Below are positions 15,968 to 24,999 of a stretch of DNA of 44,955 nt, in pieces. Under the pieces are notes generated by a model. It saw only the letters and a list, made by a program, of their open reading frames with translations. It was not told where the DNA came from and did no database searches. The position numbers were made by a program, and so were the translations under genes. Each line of letters opens with the position of its first letter. The first letter of the stretch is position 1. Location of the stretch: contig PXPT01000053.1 in NCBI GenBank assembly GCA_003021505.1, positions 1 through 44,955 of the forward strand. Direction: 5' to 3'. The DNA comes from Cyanobacteria bacterium QS_4_48_99. GTDB lineage: Bacteria > Cyanobacteriota > Cyanobacteriia > Cyanobacteriales > Rubidibacteraceae.

Positions 15968-16237
15968 CTAACGGCGAATACCAAGACTTCTAATTAAGGA
16001 AAGATAGCGCTCGGGGTCTTCCCTTTGCACATAAGACAACAGACTGCGACGATGACCAATCATCTTCAGCAATCCCCGCCGTGAAGCGTGATCTTTTTGA
16101 TTAGATTGCAGGTGGGCAGTCAGTTCAGTAATGCGCTCTGTAATCATAGCAATCTGAACATCGGCTGAACCCGTGTCCGTTTCGTGAACTTGGTATTGAT
16201 TGATAATTTCTTGCTTGCGTTCTTGCGTCAAACTCAT
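15968..16237 (-). CDS. rpsO: 30S ribosomal protein S15
   Basis: S15 binds the central domain of 16S rRNA and starts platform assembly of the small subunit. From ATG 16237 the product is the standard 89 residues, [20 protein letters not shown], with [35 protein letters not shown] and RRSLLSYV. An in-frame ATG at 16246 would add three residues. The downstream neighbour pam68 follows by 18 nt. Confidence 0.97.
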   Translation of the reverse strand: MSLTQERKQEIINQYQVHETDTGSADVQIAMITERITELTAHLQSNQKDHASRRGLLKMIGHRRSLLSYVQREDPERYLSLIRSLGIRR

Positions 16238-16323
16238 GGTTGCCACTCAAAAAAACTACATTGCGACCCCTTATATTATCACCTACTATCTGCCAACGGA
16301 AAGGACACCCCACCTATAAACAA

Positions 16324-16761
16324 TCATCCCACTGAAAAGCGACGACGACCATCTAGCCACTGTTGCAAAATGATAGCAGCAGCTTGGCAGTCAATTCTTG
16401 CTTTATTTTGGCGAGATAGAGAGCGTTTTTTGGCCTTTAGTTGCTCCTGTGCCTCATGGGAAGTTAATCGCTCATCCATATATTCCACAGGCAACTGGAG
16501 AGCGTTGGACATTCCTTGGGCAAATTTTTGCACCTGTTGCGCTTGCGTTCCTAGTGCGCCATTCATCGAATAGGGCAGACCAACCACTAGCACCTGAACT
16601 TGCCTCTCCTCAACCAGCTTGCGTAGCTGCTCTAGATCTTGATTAAAAGAAGTCCGCTCAATCGTAGTCAGACCCGTCGCAATTAGCCCTGTCCCATCGC
16701 ACCCGGCTACTCCCAGACGCTTTTTCCCGACATCTAACCCTAATGCTGAGATTTTTGTCAC
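16324..16761 (-). CDS. ruvX: RuvX/YqgF RNase H-fold nuclease
   Basis: YqgF/RuvX is an RNase H-fold nuclease implicated in 16S rRNA 5' maturation and named as a putative Holliday junction resolvase. The 145-residue product has the N-terminal catalytic GLDVGKKRLGVAGCDG, the central VGLPYSMNGALGTQAQQV and the C-terminal DERLTSHEAQEQL and CQAAAIILQQWLDG, covering the acidic active-site residues. It lies between the GNAT gene and rpsO on the same strand. Length is normal for the family. Confidence 0.95.
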   Translation of the reverse strand: MTKISALGLDVGKKRLGVAGCDGTGLIATGLTTIERTSFNQDLEQLRKLVEERQVQVLVVGLPYSMNGALGTQAQQVQKFAQGMSNALQLPVEYMDERLTSHEAQEQLKAKKRSLSRQNKARIDCQAAAIILQQWLDGRRRFSVG

Positions 16762-16877
16762 GTCGCTACACTCCAGTCACGTCGGCAACGATCCGCGAAT
16801 TCAAAATGCAAAATATAAAATTAAAAATTGGTATCCCTGATTTTGAATTTTGAATTTAAATTTTTAATCGTTTGTCA
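16762..16877. repeat. AT-rich short repeats
   Basis: The gap contains close repeats of AATTCAAAATGCAAAAT, TTTTGAATTTTGAATTT and TTAAAAATT type, a common cyanobacterial intergenic filler. No gene or terminator is distinguishable. Confidence 0.5.
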
Positions 16878-18107
16878 TTAACCCTGATGACCATTCTCTG
16901 GTCGCTCTGAAGGCTCTGTTGAGATAGTCCCCTCCTCACCCACGCCAGAGGCATCGCTGCGAGAACCAGGTGATGGGGGAAATGAGGAATGAGCCCACCA
17001 GGACATCCGACCAGGGGCAGGAGTACCGCGAGGCTGTAATCCTTGCAAGACTTCGGATAGCTGTAACCGTTCTAGGGAGGTTTGTTTAGCTTCCCGCAGC
17101 TTATGCCAAACTGAGCGAGACATCAGCAAGGTATGTTCCATGCGTTGCGCTCCCAGTTGTTCAAAATATTCTTCTCGCTCTGGCTGATAGTCTGCCGAAA
17201 CCAGTTGCAAGGCTTGAGGTGGTCTCTGCCGAACAATCTGAGCCATTTGCGAAAGCAATTCTGGATACAACCAGGTGTAGGCTGGGTGAACCGTCAGCTC
17301 TGCCTGATGAGCTCGCGTACCATCGCAGCAATTTTCCAATCGGAAATAGCCAATTGCTGCTTTGCGCTGGGGTTCAAACACGTAGCTTCTGACCACCTCG
17401 GTTTGATTCATCCACTGCCCCAGCTTCGCTAGGAATGCGCTCAAGAACCCCGTTTTGAAATCCCGAATATGGCGGTCAAACACTTGGCGTAGTAGCGGAG
17501 GCATGGAAACAGTATCGAGCTGATAGATAAGCTGGGCATCAACGTTACTCACTGGTAAGAGGTTTGGCAAATCGGGTTCATTTTGGGCAAGTTGCTCTAG
17601 CAACTCTGGAACGAGTGCCCAGTAGGTAAGCTGCGCCAGCGGCTGAAACCCGTTGTGCCGATAAAGCGCCAAGGTACTCTTATTGTTAATGTTGACTTCC
17701 AGAATCCAGGTTCGCGCCTCCCAAATCTTCTCAAAGCAGTAGCGTAAGAGCTGGGAGCCCACTTCTGTTTTTGATAGTGGTGCTCGGGGATCAACTAGCA
17801 CCTGCTCCACTCGCCAAGTGCTGCGCGTACTGTTGAACGGAGAGACTTTAATGCAACCGATGATTTGCTGGTTTTGCTCCGCCACATAAACGCACCAGTT
17901 GTGTTGAGCCGGATTGGGAAATAGGCTCAAAAATTTCAGGAAACCGTACCAGCGTCGAGCTTTTTGTAAGTTTCTCCCTAGCGCAACCGCACAACTGTCT
18001 TGCTCTGCCTCCGATGACATAGCGGCTAGGGAGTCAATCGCCCCAATGTCACGGTATTGCATCGAGCGAATTACAACTTCGGTCTTTTCAGGGAGAGATA
18101 CACTCAT
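16878..18107 (-). CDS. GNAT-family N-acetyltransferase
   Basis: The 409-residue protein starts MSVSLPEKTEVVIRSMQYRD. Residues about 10-170 form a GNAT domain: RSMQYRDIGAIDSLAAM, then VAEQNQQIIGCIKVSPF, RVEQVLVDPRAP and the acetyl-CoA-loop-like LSKTEVGSQLLRYCFEKI, with NNKSTLALYRHNGFQP. Residues about 170-360 look like a second, degenerate acetyltransferase-like half. The last 60 residues are Pro/Ser/Gly-rich. The substrate is unknown. I chose ATG 18107 over the longer frame to 18146 because MSVSLPEK is the more likely beginning. Confidence 0.85.
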   Translation of the reverse strand: MSVSLPEKTEVVIRSMQYRDIGAIDSLAAMSSEAEQDSCAVALGRNLQKARRWYGFLKFLSLFPNPAQHNWCVYVAEQNQQIIGCIKVSPFNSTRSTWRVEQVLVDPRAPLSKTEVGSQLLRYCFEKIWEARTWILEVNINNKSTLALYRHNGFQPLAQLTYWALVPELLEQLAQNEPDLPNLLPVSNVDAQLIYQLDTVSMPPLLRQVFDRHIRDFKTGFLSAFLAKLGQWMNQTEVVRSYVFEPQRKAAIGYFRLENCCDGTRAHQAELTVHPAYTWLYPELLSQMAQIVRQRPPQALQLVSADYQPEREEYFEQLGAQRMEHTLLMSRSVWHKLREAKQTSLERLQLSEVLQGLQPRGTPAPGRMSWWAHSSFPPSPGSRSDASGVGEEGTISTEPSERPENGHQG

Positions 18108-18397
18108 GTTGAACCCAACTACCTCTAATCCGACCAGCGTGGACACTCAGTCGGTTCCTGTTACGATCTTAACAATCTTAACGATTTTTCCGTAATTTCA
18201 CAGCGTCGCGGCTAGGAGTTTCCCATGTCTTTGCCTGCTGTGACGGTAGTTCAACAATCCGAATCTTTGTAAATTTTTGTAAACTATTGAATAACCAATC
18301 TAGAGTACTTCAAGCCTATTACTCGGCAGCTTGGGAGGCAACTCCTGGCTTGACGACATGGGCTACTACTGCGATGACTTAGGAGAATCTAATTTCC

Positions 18398-19333
18398 ATG
18401 AAACGACTTCTTGCTGTAGAGCGTTCCTTGCTCATCGGTCATATTTTCTCGATGGCTTTCGGTTTGGCGGGGTTACTACTTGTTTTACCCAATACCGAGT
18501 TCATCAGTAACTTGCCCGAGTTCGGACTTAGCGCATTTAACTGGTCAATGGCGGGGGGCGGAATCGTTTATATGCTTTTGGGAGCGGCTGCTGTAGCCGT
18601 CTATGCCTACCGCACCTTGGGGTTATGGCATTGGCTGAGTTTTATGTTACCTGCGGTCTTCCTGTCTCTGGGAAGCGAACTTTTAGGCACTAGTACCGGG
18701 TTCCCTTTTGGTGATTATCGCTACCTTAGCGGTCTGGGTTACAAAATTGCAGAGTTGGTTCCCTTCACTATTCCCCTGTCCTGGTTTTATGTGGGGTTTG
18801 CTGCCTATATTCTTGCTCGTGCAGGTCTAGAAAGCCGCAGGATGCCCAACTGGTTACGTTCTGTCTTTGCGATCGCCTTCGGTGCTATGCTTTTGACTTG
18901 CTGGGATCTTGTCCTCGACCCAGCTATGACTCAAACAGCAGTGCCTTTCTGGATTTGGGAACAACCAGGCGCTTTCTATGGAATGCCCTATGAAAACTTT
19001 GCGGGTTGGTTTGCCACGGGAGCCTCCTTTATGAGCGTGGCAGCCTTGCTGTGGAGAAAAGCGCCCGTCACCATGCCCCGCACCCAGCTCGGATTACCGC
19101 TAGCGATTTATCTGAGCAACATTCTCTTTAGTGCAGTGCTGAGTTTAGCAGCAGGAATTTGGCTTCCCGTATTCCTGGGTTTAGGCTTCGCGGTTATTCC
19201 CTCCCTAGCTTTTTTCTGGATGGCTGCTTCTTCTCAGACCACCCTTCCAGAACAGTCTGAAGATGCCGCCAGCTCCGAAGGAGATTCCGGGGGAACTAGC
19301 TCATTTCCTGTTACCTCGGTCACCTCGAAGTGA
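18398..19333 (+). CDS. cruF: Carotenoid 1,2-hydratase CruF
   Basis: CruF hydrates the psi end group of gamma-carotene-type precursors at C-1', on the way to myxol glycosides. The 311-residue product is a polytopic membrane protein starting MKRLLAVERSLLIGHIFSMA, with the characteristic LGTSTGFPFGDYRYLSGLGY and MLLTCWDLVLDPAMTQTAVP, and then PYENFAGWFATGASFM. It overlaps cruG by 4 nt, so the two are translationally coupled. A Ser/Thr/Glu-rich tail follows the last membrane helix. Confidence 0.93.
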   Translation: MKRLLAVERSLLIGHIFSMAFGLAGLLLVLPNTEFISNLPEFGLSAFNWSMAGGGIVYMLLGAAAVAVYAYRTLGLWHWLSFMLPAVFLSLGSELLGTSTGFPFGDYRYLSGLGYKIAELVPFTIPLSWFYVGFAAYILARAGLESRRMPNWLRSVFAIAFGAMLLTCWDLVLDPAMTQTAVPFWIWEQPGAFYGMPYENFAGWFATGASFMSVAALLWRKAPVTMPRTQLGLPLAIYLSNILFSAVLSLAAGIWLPVFLGLGFAVIPSLAFFWMAASSQTTLPEQSEDAASSEGDSGGTSSFPVTSVTSK

Positions 19334-20532
19334 GCTGGGTGGAAAGGTTGTTAAGTGAGCAAACTTTGGGTGCCATTGCAATGGGGTTAGTGCTGCTGCA
19401 AACGCCAGCAGCGTTTATTTTCCTTTCCCGTCTGCTCAAAGGTCCAGGGCGTCGCCCTCCTTTAGAACCAAAAGCGCCTGTCCTGGAACAATTGGGGAAA
19501 GTTAGTGTGGTGGTTCCTACCCTCAACGAAGCAGAGCGAATTCGTGCTTGTTTAGCAGGACTCACTCAGCAGAGCTACCAGGTGCGCGAAATTATCGTTG
19601 TCGATAGCAATTCTGAGGATGGAACCCCCGAACTAGTCAAAGCTGCCCAACAACAAGACCCCCGCTTTCGCTTAATTAAGGATGACCCTCTTCCCCCTGG
19701 CTGGGTGGGACGCCCCTGGGCACTGCACAACGGTTTTTTATCGAGTTGTCCCAAAAGCGAATGGATTTTAGGGATTGATGCTGATACACAGCCCAAACCA
19801 GGGTTGGTTGCTGCTTTACTAGAAGCTTCACAGGGGTATGACCTGCTTTCCCTATCGCCGCAGTTTATTCTCAAATCTCGTGGGGAGTGGTGGTTGCAAC
19901 CAGCGCTGTTAATGACATTGCTCTATCGATTTGACCCCGCAGGTGTGGATGCTCAGACCCCAGAAACAGTAATGGCGAATGGACAGTGTTTCTTGTGCCG
20001 TCGCTCAGTTTTGGAGCAGTTGGGCGGATATCAATGTGCAGCAAACTCGTTTTGTGATGATGTTACCCTCGCGCGTCACGCCGCTGCTCAAGGGTTCCGG
20101 GTGGGGTTCGGAGATGGTGCCCAAGTAATCAAAGTGAGGATGTATGAAGGGGCACTCCAAACTTGGCAGGAGTGGGGGCGATCGCTCGACCTCAAAGATG
20201 CGTCCTCGCCGAGTCAGCTTTGGGGGGATTTGTGGCTGCTGTTTAGCACTCAAGGATTGCCCCTACCTGTTTCTGCGGTTTTACTGACTTGCTTGGCACT
20301 GGGAGATGCTTCGGTCTCACTAATGGTAGCAGTGGGATTAAACTTATTCTTACTAACGATTCGGGTTGCATTATTGTGGGCGATCGCGCCTTCTTACGAC
20401 CGCTCGAATCCGCCCCTACCCTTCTGGCTCTCTCCCCTAGCCGATCCCCTAGCTGTCTTACGTATTTTCCTATCTGCGTTGAGGCGACCTACTCAGTGGC
20501 GAGGGCGGACTTACAGAAATTCTGAATTCTGA
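19330..20532 (+). CDS. cruG: Carotenoid glycosyltransferase CruG (GT2 family)
   Basis: CruG is the 2'-O-glycosyltransferase acting after CruF in myxoxanthophyll-type carotenoid synthesis. The 400-residue product starts at GTG 19330 (MSWVERLLSEQTLGAIAMGL), overlapping the cruF stop by 4 nt. It has an N-terminal membrane helix, the GT2 nucleotide-sugar motifs VVVPTLNEAERIRACL and VVDSNSEDGTPELV, the metal-binding ILGIDADTQPKP, the acceptor region MANGQCFLCRR and DDVTLARHAAAQG, and C-terminal membrane helices. It converges with rnhA with 2 nt between stops. Confidence 0.92.
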   Translation: MSWVERLLSEQTLGAIAMGLVLLQTPAAFIFLSRLLKGPGRRPPLEPKAPVLEQLGKVSVVVPTLNEAERIRACLAGLTQQSYQVREIIVVDSNSEDGTPELVKAAQQQDPRFRLIKDDPLPPGWVGRPWALHNGFLSSCPKSEWILGIDADTQPKPGLVAALLEASQGYDLLSLSPQFILKSRGEWWLQPALLMTLLYRFDPAGVDAQTPETVMANGQCFLCRRSVLEQLGGYQCAANSFCDDVTLARHAAAQGFRVGFGDGAQVIKVRMYEGALQTWQEWGRSLDLKDASSPSQLWGDLWLLFSTQGLPLPVSAVLLTCLALGDASVSLMVAVGLNLFLLTIRVALLWAIAPSYDRSNPPLPFWLSPLADPLAVLRIFLSALRRPTQWRGRTYRNSEF

Positions 20533-20534
20533 AT

Positions 20535-21008
20535 TCAACCCTGTTGCAAAGTAGGGGATTGACCTGCGGCAAAAGCAGTGGCGATCGCATCGCACCGCTC
20601 ATTTCCCTCGTTGCCACTGTGACCCCGAACGTGCTGCCATTTCACTCCTGGAGAATTCAGTTGGTCGAGTTGCTTCCAGAGGTCTTGATTAAGCACTGGT
20701 TTTTTCTGTGAGGTTTTCCAGCCTTTCTTCTTCCAACCTTGAATCCATTGGGTAATGCCCTTTTGAAGATATTGGCTATCGGTGTAAAGGGTAACTGGCT
20801 CGGTTTGCCCAGAGGCAGAGAGGAATTCGAGAGCTGCGATCGCAGCTTGCATCTCCATGCGATTGTTTGTCGTTTCTGCCTGGGAACCACCCATTTCGTG
20901 AACTGAGCCATCCACAAAATAGACAACCACACCCCAGCCGCCAGCGCCAGGGTTGCCCATGCAGGCTCCATCCGTGTAAAAGCTACCGATTGTAGAAGTA
21001 GAAGGCAT
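20535..21008 (-). CDS. rnhA: Ribonuclease HI
   Basis: RNase HI cleaves the RNA strand of RNA-DNA hybrids during replication and R-loop removal. From ATG 21008 the product is 157 residues (MPSTSTIGSFYTDGACMGNP); ATG 21014 would add two. The DEDD catalytic set is visible in YTDGACMGNPGAGGWG (Asp), TTNNRMEMQAA (Glu), LYTDSQYLQKGI (Asp) and HSGNEGNERCDAIA (His and Asp). The basic handle WKKKGWKTSQKKPV is also present. It converges with cruG and is divergent from dnaX. Confidence 0.96.
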   Translation of the reverse strand: MPSTSTIGSFYTDGACMGNPGAGGWGVVVYFVDGSVHEMGGSQAETTNNRMEMQAAIAALEFLSASGQTEPVTLYTDSQYLQKGITQWIQGWKKKGWKTSQKKPVLNQDLWKQLDQLNSPGVKWQHVRGHSGNEGNERCDAIATAFAAGQSPTLQQG

Positions 21009-21019
21009 AGTCATGACAA

Positions 21020-21120
21020 TTAAAAAATTGGTGAGTCACTAGTCATTAGTAACAAACAGTCAAACCCTGTAAGTGTTAGCAACTAATGACAAAGGACTAA
21101 GGACTGAAGATCACAATTGC
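21020..21120. repeat. Short TTAGTCATTAG-type repeats
   Basis: The rnhA-dnaX spacer contains heptamer-like units such as AGTCATTAGTAAC, CTAATGACAAAGGACTAAGG. Similar units occur at 32405-32530. They belong to the STRR class known in cyanobacteria; no gene is seen. Confidence 0.5.
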
Positions 21121-21222
21121 CTCCTGGCTTGGTTTAGCAGGAAGGCTAAGCTTGCCAATTGGTAAAATTGAAGTGCTTCTGGGCAAGCTGAGAAACTAGC
21201 GCTATCCACCCAAGCCGCCGCC

Positions 21223-23307
21223 ATGTCCTACGAACCCCTTCACCACAAATACCGCCCTCAGACATTTGCGGAAGTGGTAGGGCAAGACGCGATTGCCACC
21301 ACCCTTACCCGTGCTGTGGATACCCGACGGATTGCCCATGCGTATCTATTTACGGGTTCTAGGGGGACAGGCAAGACTTCCACCGCGCGAATTCTCGCCA
21401 AGTCGCTTAACTGCCTAGCAAGCGACCAACCCACCTCCAAGCCTTGTGGCGTTTGTGAAGCCTGCCGGGCGATCGCGCAGGGTTCCTCTCTCGATGTGAT
21501 TGAAATTGACGCTGCAAGTAACACGGGGGTGGATAACATTCGAGAAATCATTGAGCGCGCTCAATTTGCCCCCGTTCAGTGCCGCTACAAGCTGTACCTG
21601 ATTGATGAAGTTCACATGCTCAGTGTGGCGGCGTTCAATGCCTTGCTTAAGACTTTAGAAGAGCCTCCCGCACGAGTGGTCTTTGTCCTCGCAACAACAG
21701 ATCCGCAACGGGTGCTGCCCACAATTATCTCTCGCTGCCAGCGGTTTGATTTTCGTCGCATTCCCCTAGAGGCAATGGTGTCTCACCTTCAGGGGATTTC
21801 CGCGAAAGAAAATATTGACATTACCGAAGAAGCGATCACCTTAGTTGCTCAGATTGCCAATGGGGGGTTAAGAGATGCCGAAAGCCTTCTCGATCAGTTA
21901 AGCCTGTTATCCGGTACTGTCAACATCGAGCGGGTTTGGGATTTGGTGGGGGCAATTCCAGAGAACGATTTGCTCGCACTGTTGAGAGCGATCGACGCCA
22001 GTGACCCAGAAGCAGTGCTTCAGCAATGCCGAAACTTGATGGATCGAGGTCGCGAACCCCTCGTTGTCCTGCAAAACCTTGCTGGTTTCTATCGAGACTT
22101 ACTCATCGCCAAAACTGCCCCCAATCGCCCGGATATGGTGGCTGTCACTTCCCCAACCTGGAAGCAATTATGCGAAGAAGCTTCCCACTGGGACAACGAG
22201 AGAATTTTGCAGAATCAAAAACATCTCAAAGACAGTGAAGTCCAACTTAAAAACACCACTCAGCCCCGCCTGTGGCTAGAAGTCACTTTATTCGGCTTGT
22301 TGCCCGCAGCTCATTCTGTTCAACTGGAACCAACAAAGGCAGAGGGGGAAGAAGAGGCGGGGACGCGGGGACGCGGGGACGTGGTGAAGATTACGGAACA
22401 CCACAACTCTCCGCCTCAGGAGGAAAGCGACTCTCCTCACTCCTCACCCCTCACTCCTCACTCCGCACTTCCGCAACAGCCAGCGGCAGAAACTCCGAAC
22501 AGCTCAACTACAACAGACTCAGAGCAAGGTGAAGCTGAGGCTTCCAAGGTTCCTGCTGTTGAATCTTGTTCTAACTCGGAACAAACACCACCGCATCTCT
22601 GGCAACAGGTGCTAGAGCAAATCCAACCTCCTGCAACTCAGGCACTGGTAAGTCAGCATTGTCATTTAAAGAGTTATGAAGGGTCTCATGCCTACATCGA
22701 CGTGCGGAACAAAAACTTACTTAAGATGGCTCAGGACAAAAAACCAAATATTAAATCCGCTTTTGAGGCAGTTTGCCAACAAAAAATTAGTGTCAGCCTG
22801 CAAGTAGCGACGCAAGGTGGAGTAGAAAGCACCCCCCCGCCTGGGGATAAGTCACAGAACAACACACCGCCGAAATCACAAGAAACGCCGCAACCAGCCC
22901 AGTTCAACCAGCAGTCATCAACGTTGAGCGAGGCTAGTTCAGAAGCGACACCTCAGCAGGAAATCGCATCTCCTTCTAACCAAGCGACGATTCAGACAAA
23001 TCCATCTGTAGAGGATGTTACTCCCTCAGCATCCCCATATTTAGCAAATGCATCACCCACTCCGGTAAAAGAGTCTCACCAGGCGAATTCTCAAAACAGG
23101 GATGATGAAGTCCAAAATGACTTAACCAGTGCGGCTCAAAGCCTCGCTAAGTTCTTCCAAGGAGAACTTGTCACCCTCAATGATGAACGGCTAGAAGTTA
23201 ATGAGCAAACAGCACCCCAGCAATCAGAGAATTCCGCAGACACTACTGCCGAAATGCAACAAGCGCAGGAAGTGAACCCAGATGACGACGAGGACATCCC
23301 ATTCTGA
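21223..23307 (+). CDS. dnaX: DNA polymerase III subunits gamma and tau
   Basis: DnaX is the clamp-loader ATPase of the replicase. The 694-residue product has Walker A GSRGTGKT (45-52), a zinc site with Cys 64, 75, 78 and 81, the DEVH box (128-131) and SRC motif TIISRCQRFDF. A compact ATPase and collar region extend to about residue 365. A low-complexity stretch (about 373-417) encoded by a purine/pyrimidine-rich repeat follows, then a domain near 450-530 and a Pro/Ser/Gln-rich acidic tail ending NPDDDEDIPF. No intein is present, unlike DnaE or DnaX of some cyanobacteria. It converges with mgdA, 18 nt apart. Confidence 0.95.
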   Translation: MSYEPLHHKYRPQTFAEVVGQDAIATTLTRAVDTRRIAHAYLFTGSRGTGKTSTARILAKSLNCLASDQPTSKPCGVCEACRAIAQGSSLDVIEIDAASNTGVDNIREIIERAQFAPVQCRYKLYLIDEVHMLSVAAFNALLKTLEEPPARVVFVLATTDPQRVLPTIISRCQRFDFRRIPLEAMVSHLQGISAKENIDITEEAITLVAQIANGGLRDAESLLDQLSLLSGTVNIERVWDLVGAIPENDLLALLRAIDASDPEAVLQQCRNLMDRGREPLVVLQNLAGFYRDLLIAKTAPNRPDMVAVTSPTWKQLCEEASHWDNERILQNQKHLKDSEVQLKNTTQPRLWLEVTLFGLLPAAHSVQLEPTKAEGEEEAGTRGRGDVVKITEHHNSPPQEESDSPHSSPLTPHSALPQQPAAETPNSSTTTDSEQGEAEASKVPAVESCSNSEQTPPHLWQQVLEQIQPPATQALVSQHCHLKSYEGSHAYIDVRNKNLLKMAQDKKPNIKSAFEAVCQQKISVSLQVATQGGVESTPPPGDKSQNNTPPKSQETPQPAQFNQQSSTLSEASSEATPQQEIASPSNQATIQTNPSVEDVTPSASPYLANASPTPVKESHQANSQNRDDEVQNDLTSAAQSLAKFFQGELVTLNDERLEVNEQTAPQQSENSADTTAEMQQAQEVNPDDDEDIPF
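22341..22473 (+). repeat. Purine-arm / pyrimidine-arm repeat inside dnaX
   Basis: Within the dnaX frame lies a G/A-rich arm with three tandem copies of GCGGGGAC (22357-22380), followed by a C/T-rich arm CTCCTCACTCCTCACCCCTC. The composition and unit words match the intergenic repeats near 1999-2147 and 11117-11274. It encodes residues about 373-417 without breaking the frame, in a linker between the collar region and the C-terminal part. Confidence 0.65.
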
Positions 23308-23325
23308 TTAATATTCAAACTTTTC

Positions 23326-24741
23326 TTAGCTGCTACCTTGATGGGAGGTTTTCACCCATTTCAGCTGCTTTGCTCGCACAGCCATGCGAGCTGTTGTAAT
23401 CGGCACGATAACCAGCCAGTGGAACATATAAGTCATGCCCTGTAGGGTGTGGATGCAGACGAGGATAATGCTCGGAAGGCTCGATTCTTCCCTCTTTCTA
23501 TGAGTGCGACGCAAGCCTGTAGACATTGCCCAGATGCTAAGTGCAAAAAGCAAACTCGTTAGTGGCATCAACATGGGAAGACGATGACGAACTGTAGCGA
23601 TTAGGAAGTCTGGCACGGCTACAGTTGGGAGAATGTACTGAATCAAGACAAATGAGAATAGATCCAGCGTTTTTGAGAAGCCCATGCGGTTGCGGGCAAT
23701 TAGACGCCAGTAATCGAGATAGCGCTGATATCCTCCTTCTACCCAGCGGTTACGTTGATGCCAGAGGGAACTAGCACAGGTAACTCCCTCCTCTTCGACA
23801 GCAGGAAATGGGAGGAACTCTATATCCCAGCGATCCAGGTGCAAACGAAGGGTGAGATCTAAATCGTCCGTAATCGTTTGCTCATTCCAGCCGCCACAAC
23901 TTTCGAGGGCAGCACGACGAACGAACTGACCATTGCCCCGTAGTTCCCCGATACCACCCGTAGCAATGCGCTGCTGCTGAATAAAGCTGTCGAGTGCCAT
24001 TTCTGCCATTTGTCCGCGAGTCCAGAAATTGAAGGGAGCATTGGCGATCGCTTTGCGTGCTTGTACTGCCCCTGTAGGTTTCGCATCGAACCTAGGTAGT
24101 ACCCGCCGCAGGATGTTGTTGGGTACTTGGGCATCGGCATCAAACACGGCAATAATCTCGCCTCGGGTTAGGGATAATGCCTGATTTAGTGCCCCAGATT
24201 TGCCTCCACTAGCGTTTTTAGGGCGGTGCAGCACTTTGAGTTGCTCGTAATCTTTTGCCAGCTTGTCTAACAGGGCAGAAGTTTGGTCTGTGCTGTGGTC
24301 ATCAATTACCCAGAGTTCATACTTCTCGTTTGGGTAATCTAAATTACATAGGGTATCCACTAATTTCCCGATCACCGCTTCTTCATTTTGGGCAGCCACC
24401 AGGATAGAGACAGAAGGGGCATGGGCTAAGGCATCGTCCGACAAAGGTTCGCTTTCGGTTTGCGGACGAGTAAGGACAATGCGTGCTACTTGCACTGCCA
24501 GCAGCCCAGTCAAGCCCGCAACAATCCAGGAACCCCAAGAGATTAGGTGGAGCGCAATTGTGCTGCCCCAAACCATCATCAACAGCACTGCCGCTTTGCG
24601 TCTGCGTCCTCCTAAGCCCCCAAAGAAATCGCTTCTAAATTCTTCTTCTTCTTCTTTGGGGTCATACCAATCAGATAACCAAGAGCCAATGGGGTCAAGC
24701 TCATCGTAAGACTCGTTCTCTGACCAGGAATTTTCTGGCAT
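23326..24741 (-). CDS. mgdA: Beta-monoglucosyldiacylglycerol synthase-like GT2 glycosyltransferase
   Basis: MgdA transfers glucose from UDP-glucose to diacylglycerol, the first step of cyanobacterial galactolipid synthesis. The 471-residue membrane protein begins MPENSWSENESYDELDPIGS, two N-terminal membrane helices follow (about 50-90), then a GT2 domain: VSILVAAQNEEAVIGKLVDT, VIDDHSTDQTSALLDKLA, GEIIAVFDADAQVPNN, TDDLDLTLRLHLDRWD and the processive-type HQRNRWVEGGYQRYLDYW. C-terminal membrane helices anchor it. The opening MPENSWSE and helix arrangement match cyanobacterial MgdA as I remember it; another GT2 of the same class is the alternative. Confidence 0.8.
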   Translation of the reverse strand: MPENSWSENESYDELDPIGSWLSDWYDPKEEEEEFRSDFFGGLGGRRRKAAVLLMMVWGSTIALHLISWGSWIVAGLTGLLAVQVARIVLTRPQTESEPLSDDALAHAPSVSILVAAQNEEAVIGKLVDTLCNLDYPNEKYELWVIDDHSTDQTSALLDKLAKDYEQLKVLHRPKNASGGKSGALNQALSLTRGEIIAVFDADAQVPNNILRRVLPRFDAKPTGAVQARKAIANAPFNFWTRGQMAEMALDSFIQQQRIATGGIGELRGNGQFVRRAALESCGGWNEQTITDDLDLTLRLHLDRWDIEFLPFPAVEEEGVTCASSLWHQRNRWVEGGYQRYLDYWRLIARNRMGFSKTLDLFSFVLIQYILPTVAVPDFLIATVRHRLPMLMPLTSLLFALSIWAMSTGLRRTHRKREESSLPSIILVCIHTLQGMTYMFHWLVIVPITTARMAVRAKQLKWVKTSHQGSS

Positions 24742-24836
24742 AGGCTACGGATTTAACCACTAATTGCGAGCAACAAGGAATGCGAAGCAGTTGCTTAAGC
24801 GACACTGAATCGTGAATGCTGTGGGCTGATTTTTCT

Positions 24837-24861
24837 GAAGTAGGAAACAGCTTACTACTTC
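24837..24861. promoter_or_regulatory. Inverted repeat upstream of mgdA and the desaturase/SDR gene
   Basis: GAAGTAG (24837-24843) and CTACTTC (24855-24861) form a 7-bp perfect inverted repeat with 11 nt between. It lies in the 258-bp divergent spacer 24742-24999, about 96 bp from the mgdA start, so it is placed to be an operator. No other features are seen in that spacer. Confidence 0.3.
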
Positions 24862-24999
24862 AAGATCAGATTTTTCGGAATTGCGCTTTAATGCGATCTT
24901 AGCTTCGATTAGCTTCAACTTCAGCAACATTTCTCAGTCATACTCAATCTGACTTAAGCTACGAGTAGGAAATGCGATCGCCTCTTCGCAAAGCTCAGG

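Noticed and set aside
18225-18272. 15-codon upstream frame before cruF with AGGAG seven bases before its ATG
   Set aside because: Too short to judge; no leader-peptide feature such as repeated regulatory codons or an attenuator hairpin is visible.
21223-23307. Intein in dnaX
   Set aside because: The clamp-loader motifs follow one another at normal spacing; the only extra sequence is the low-complexity stretch encoded by the repeat.
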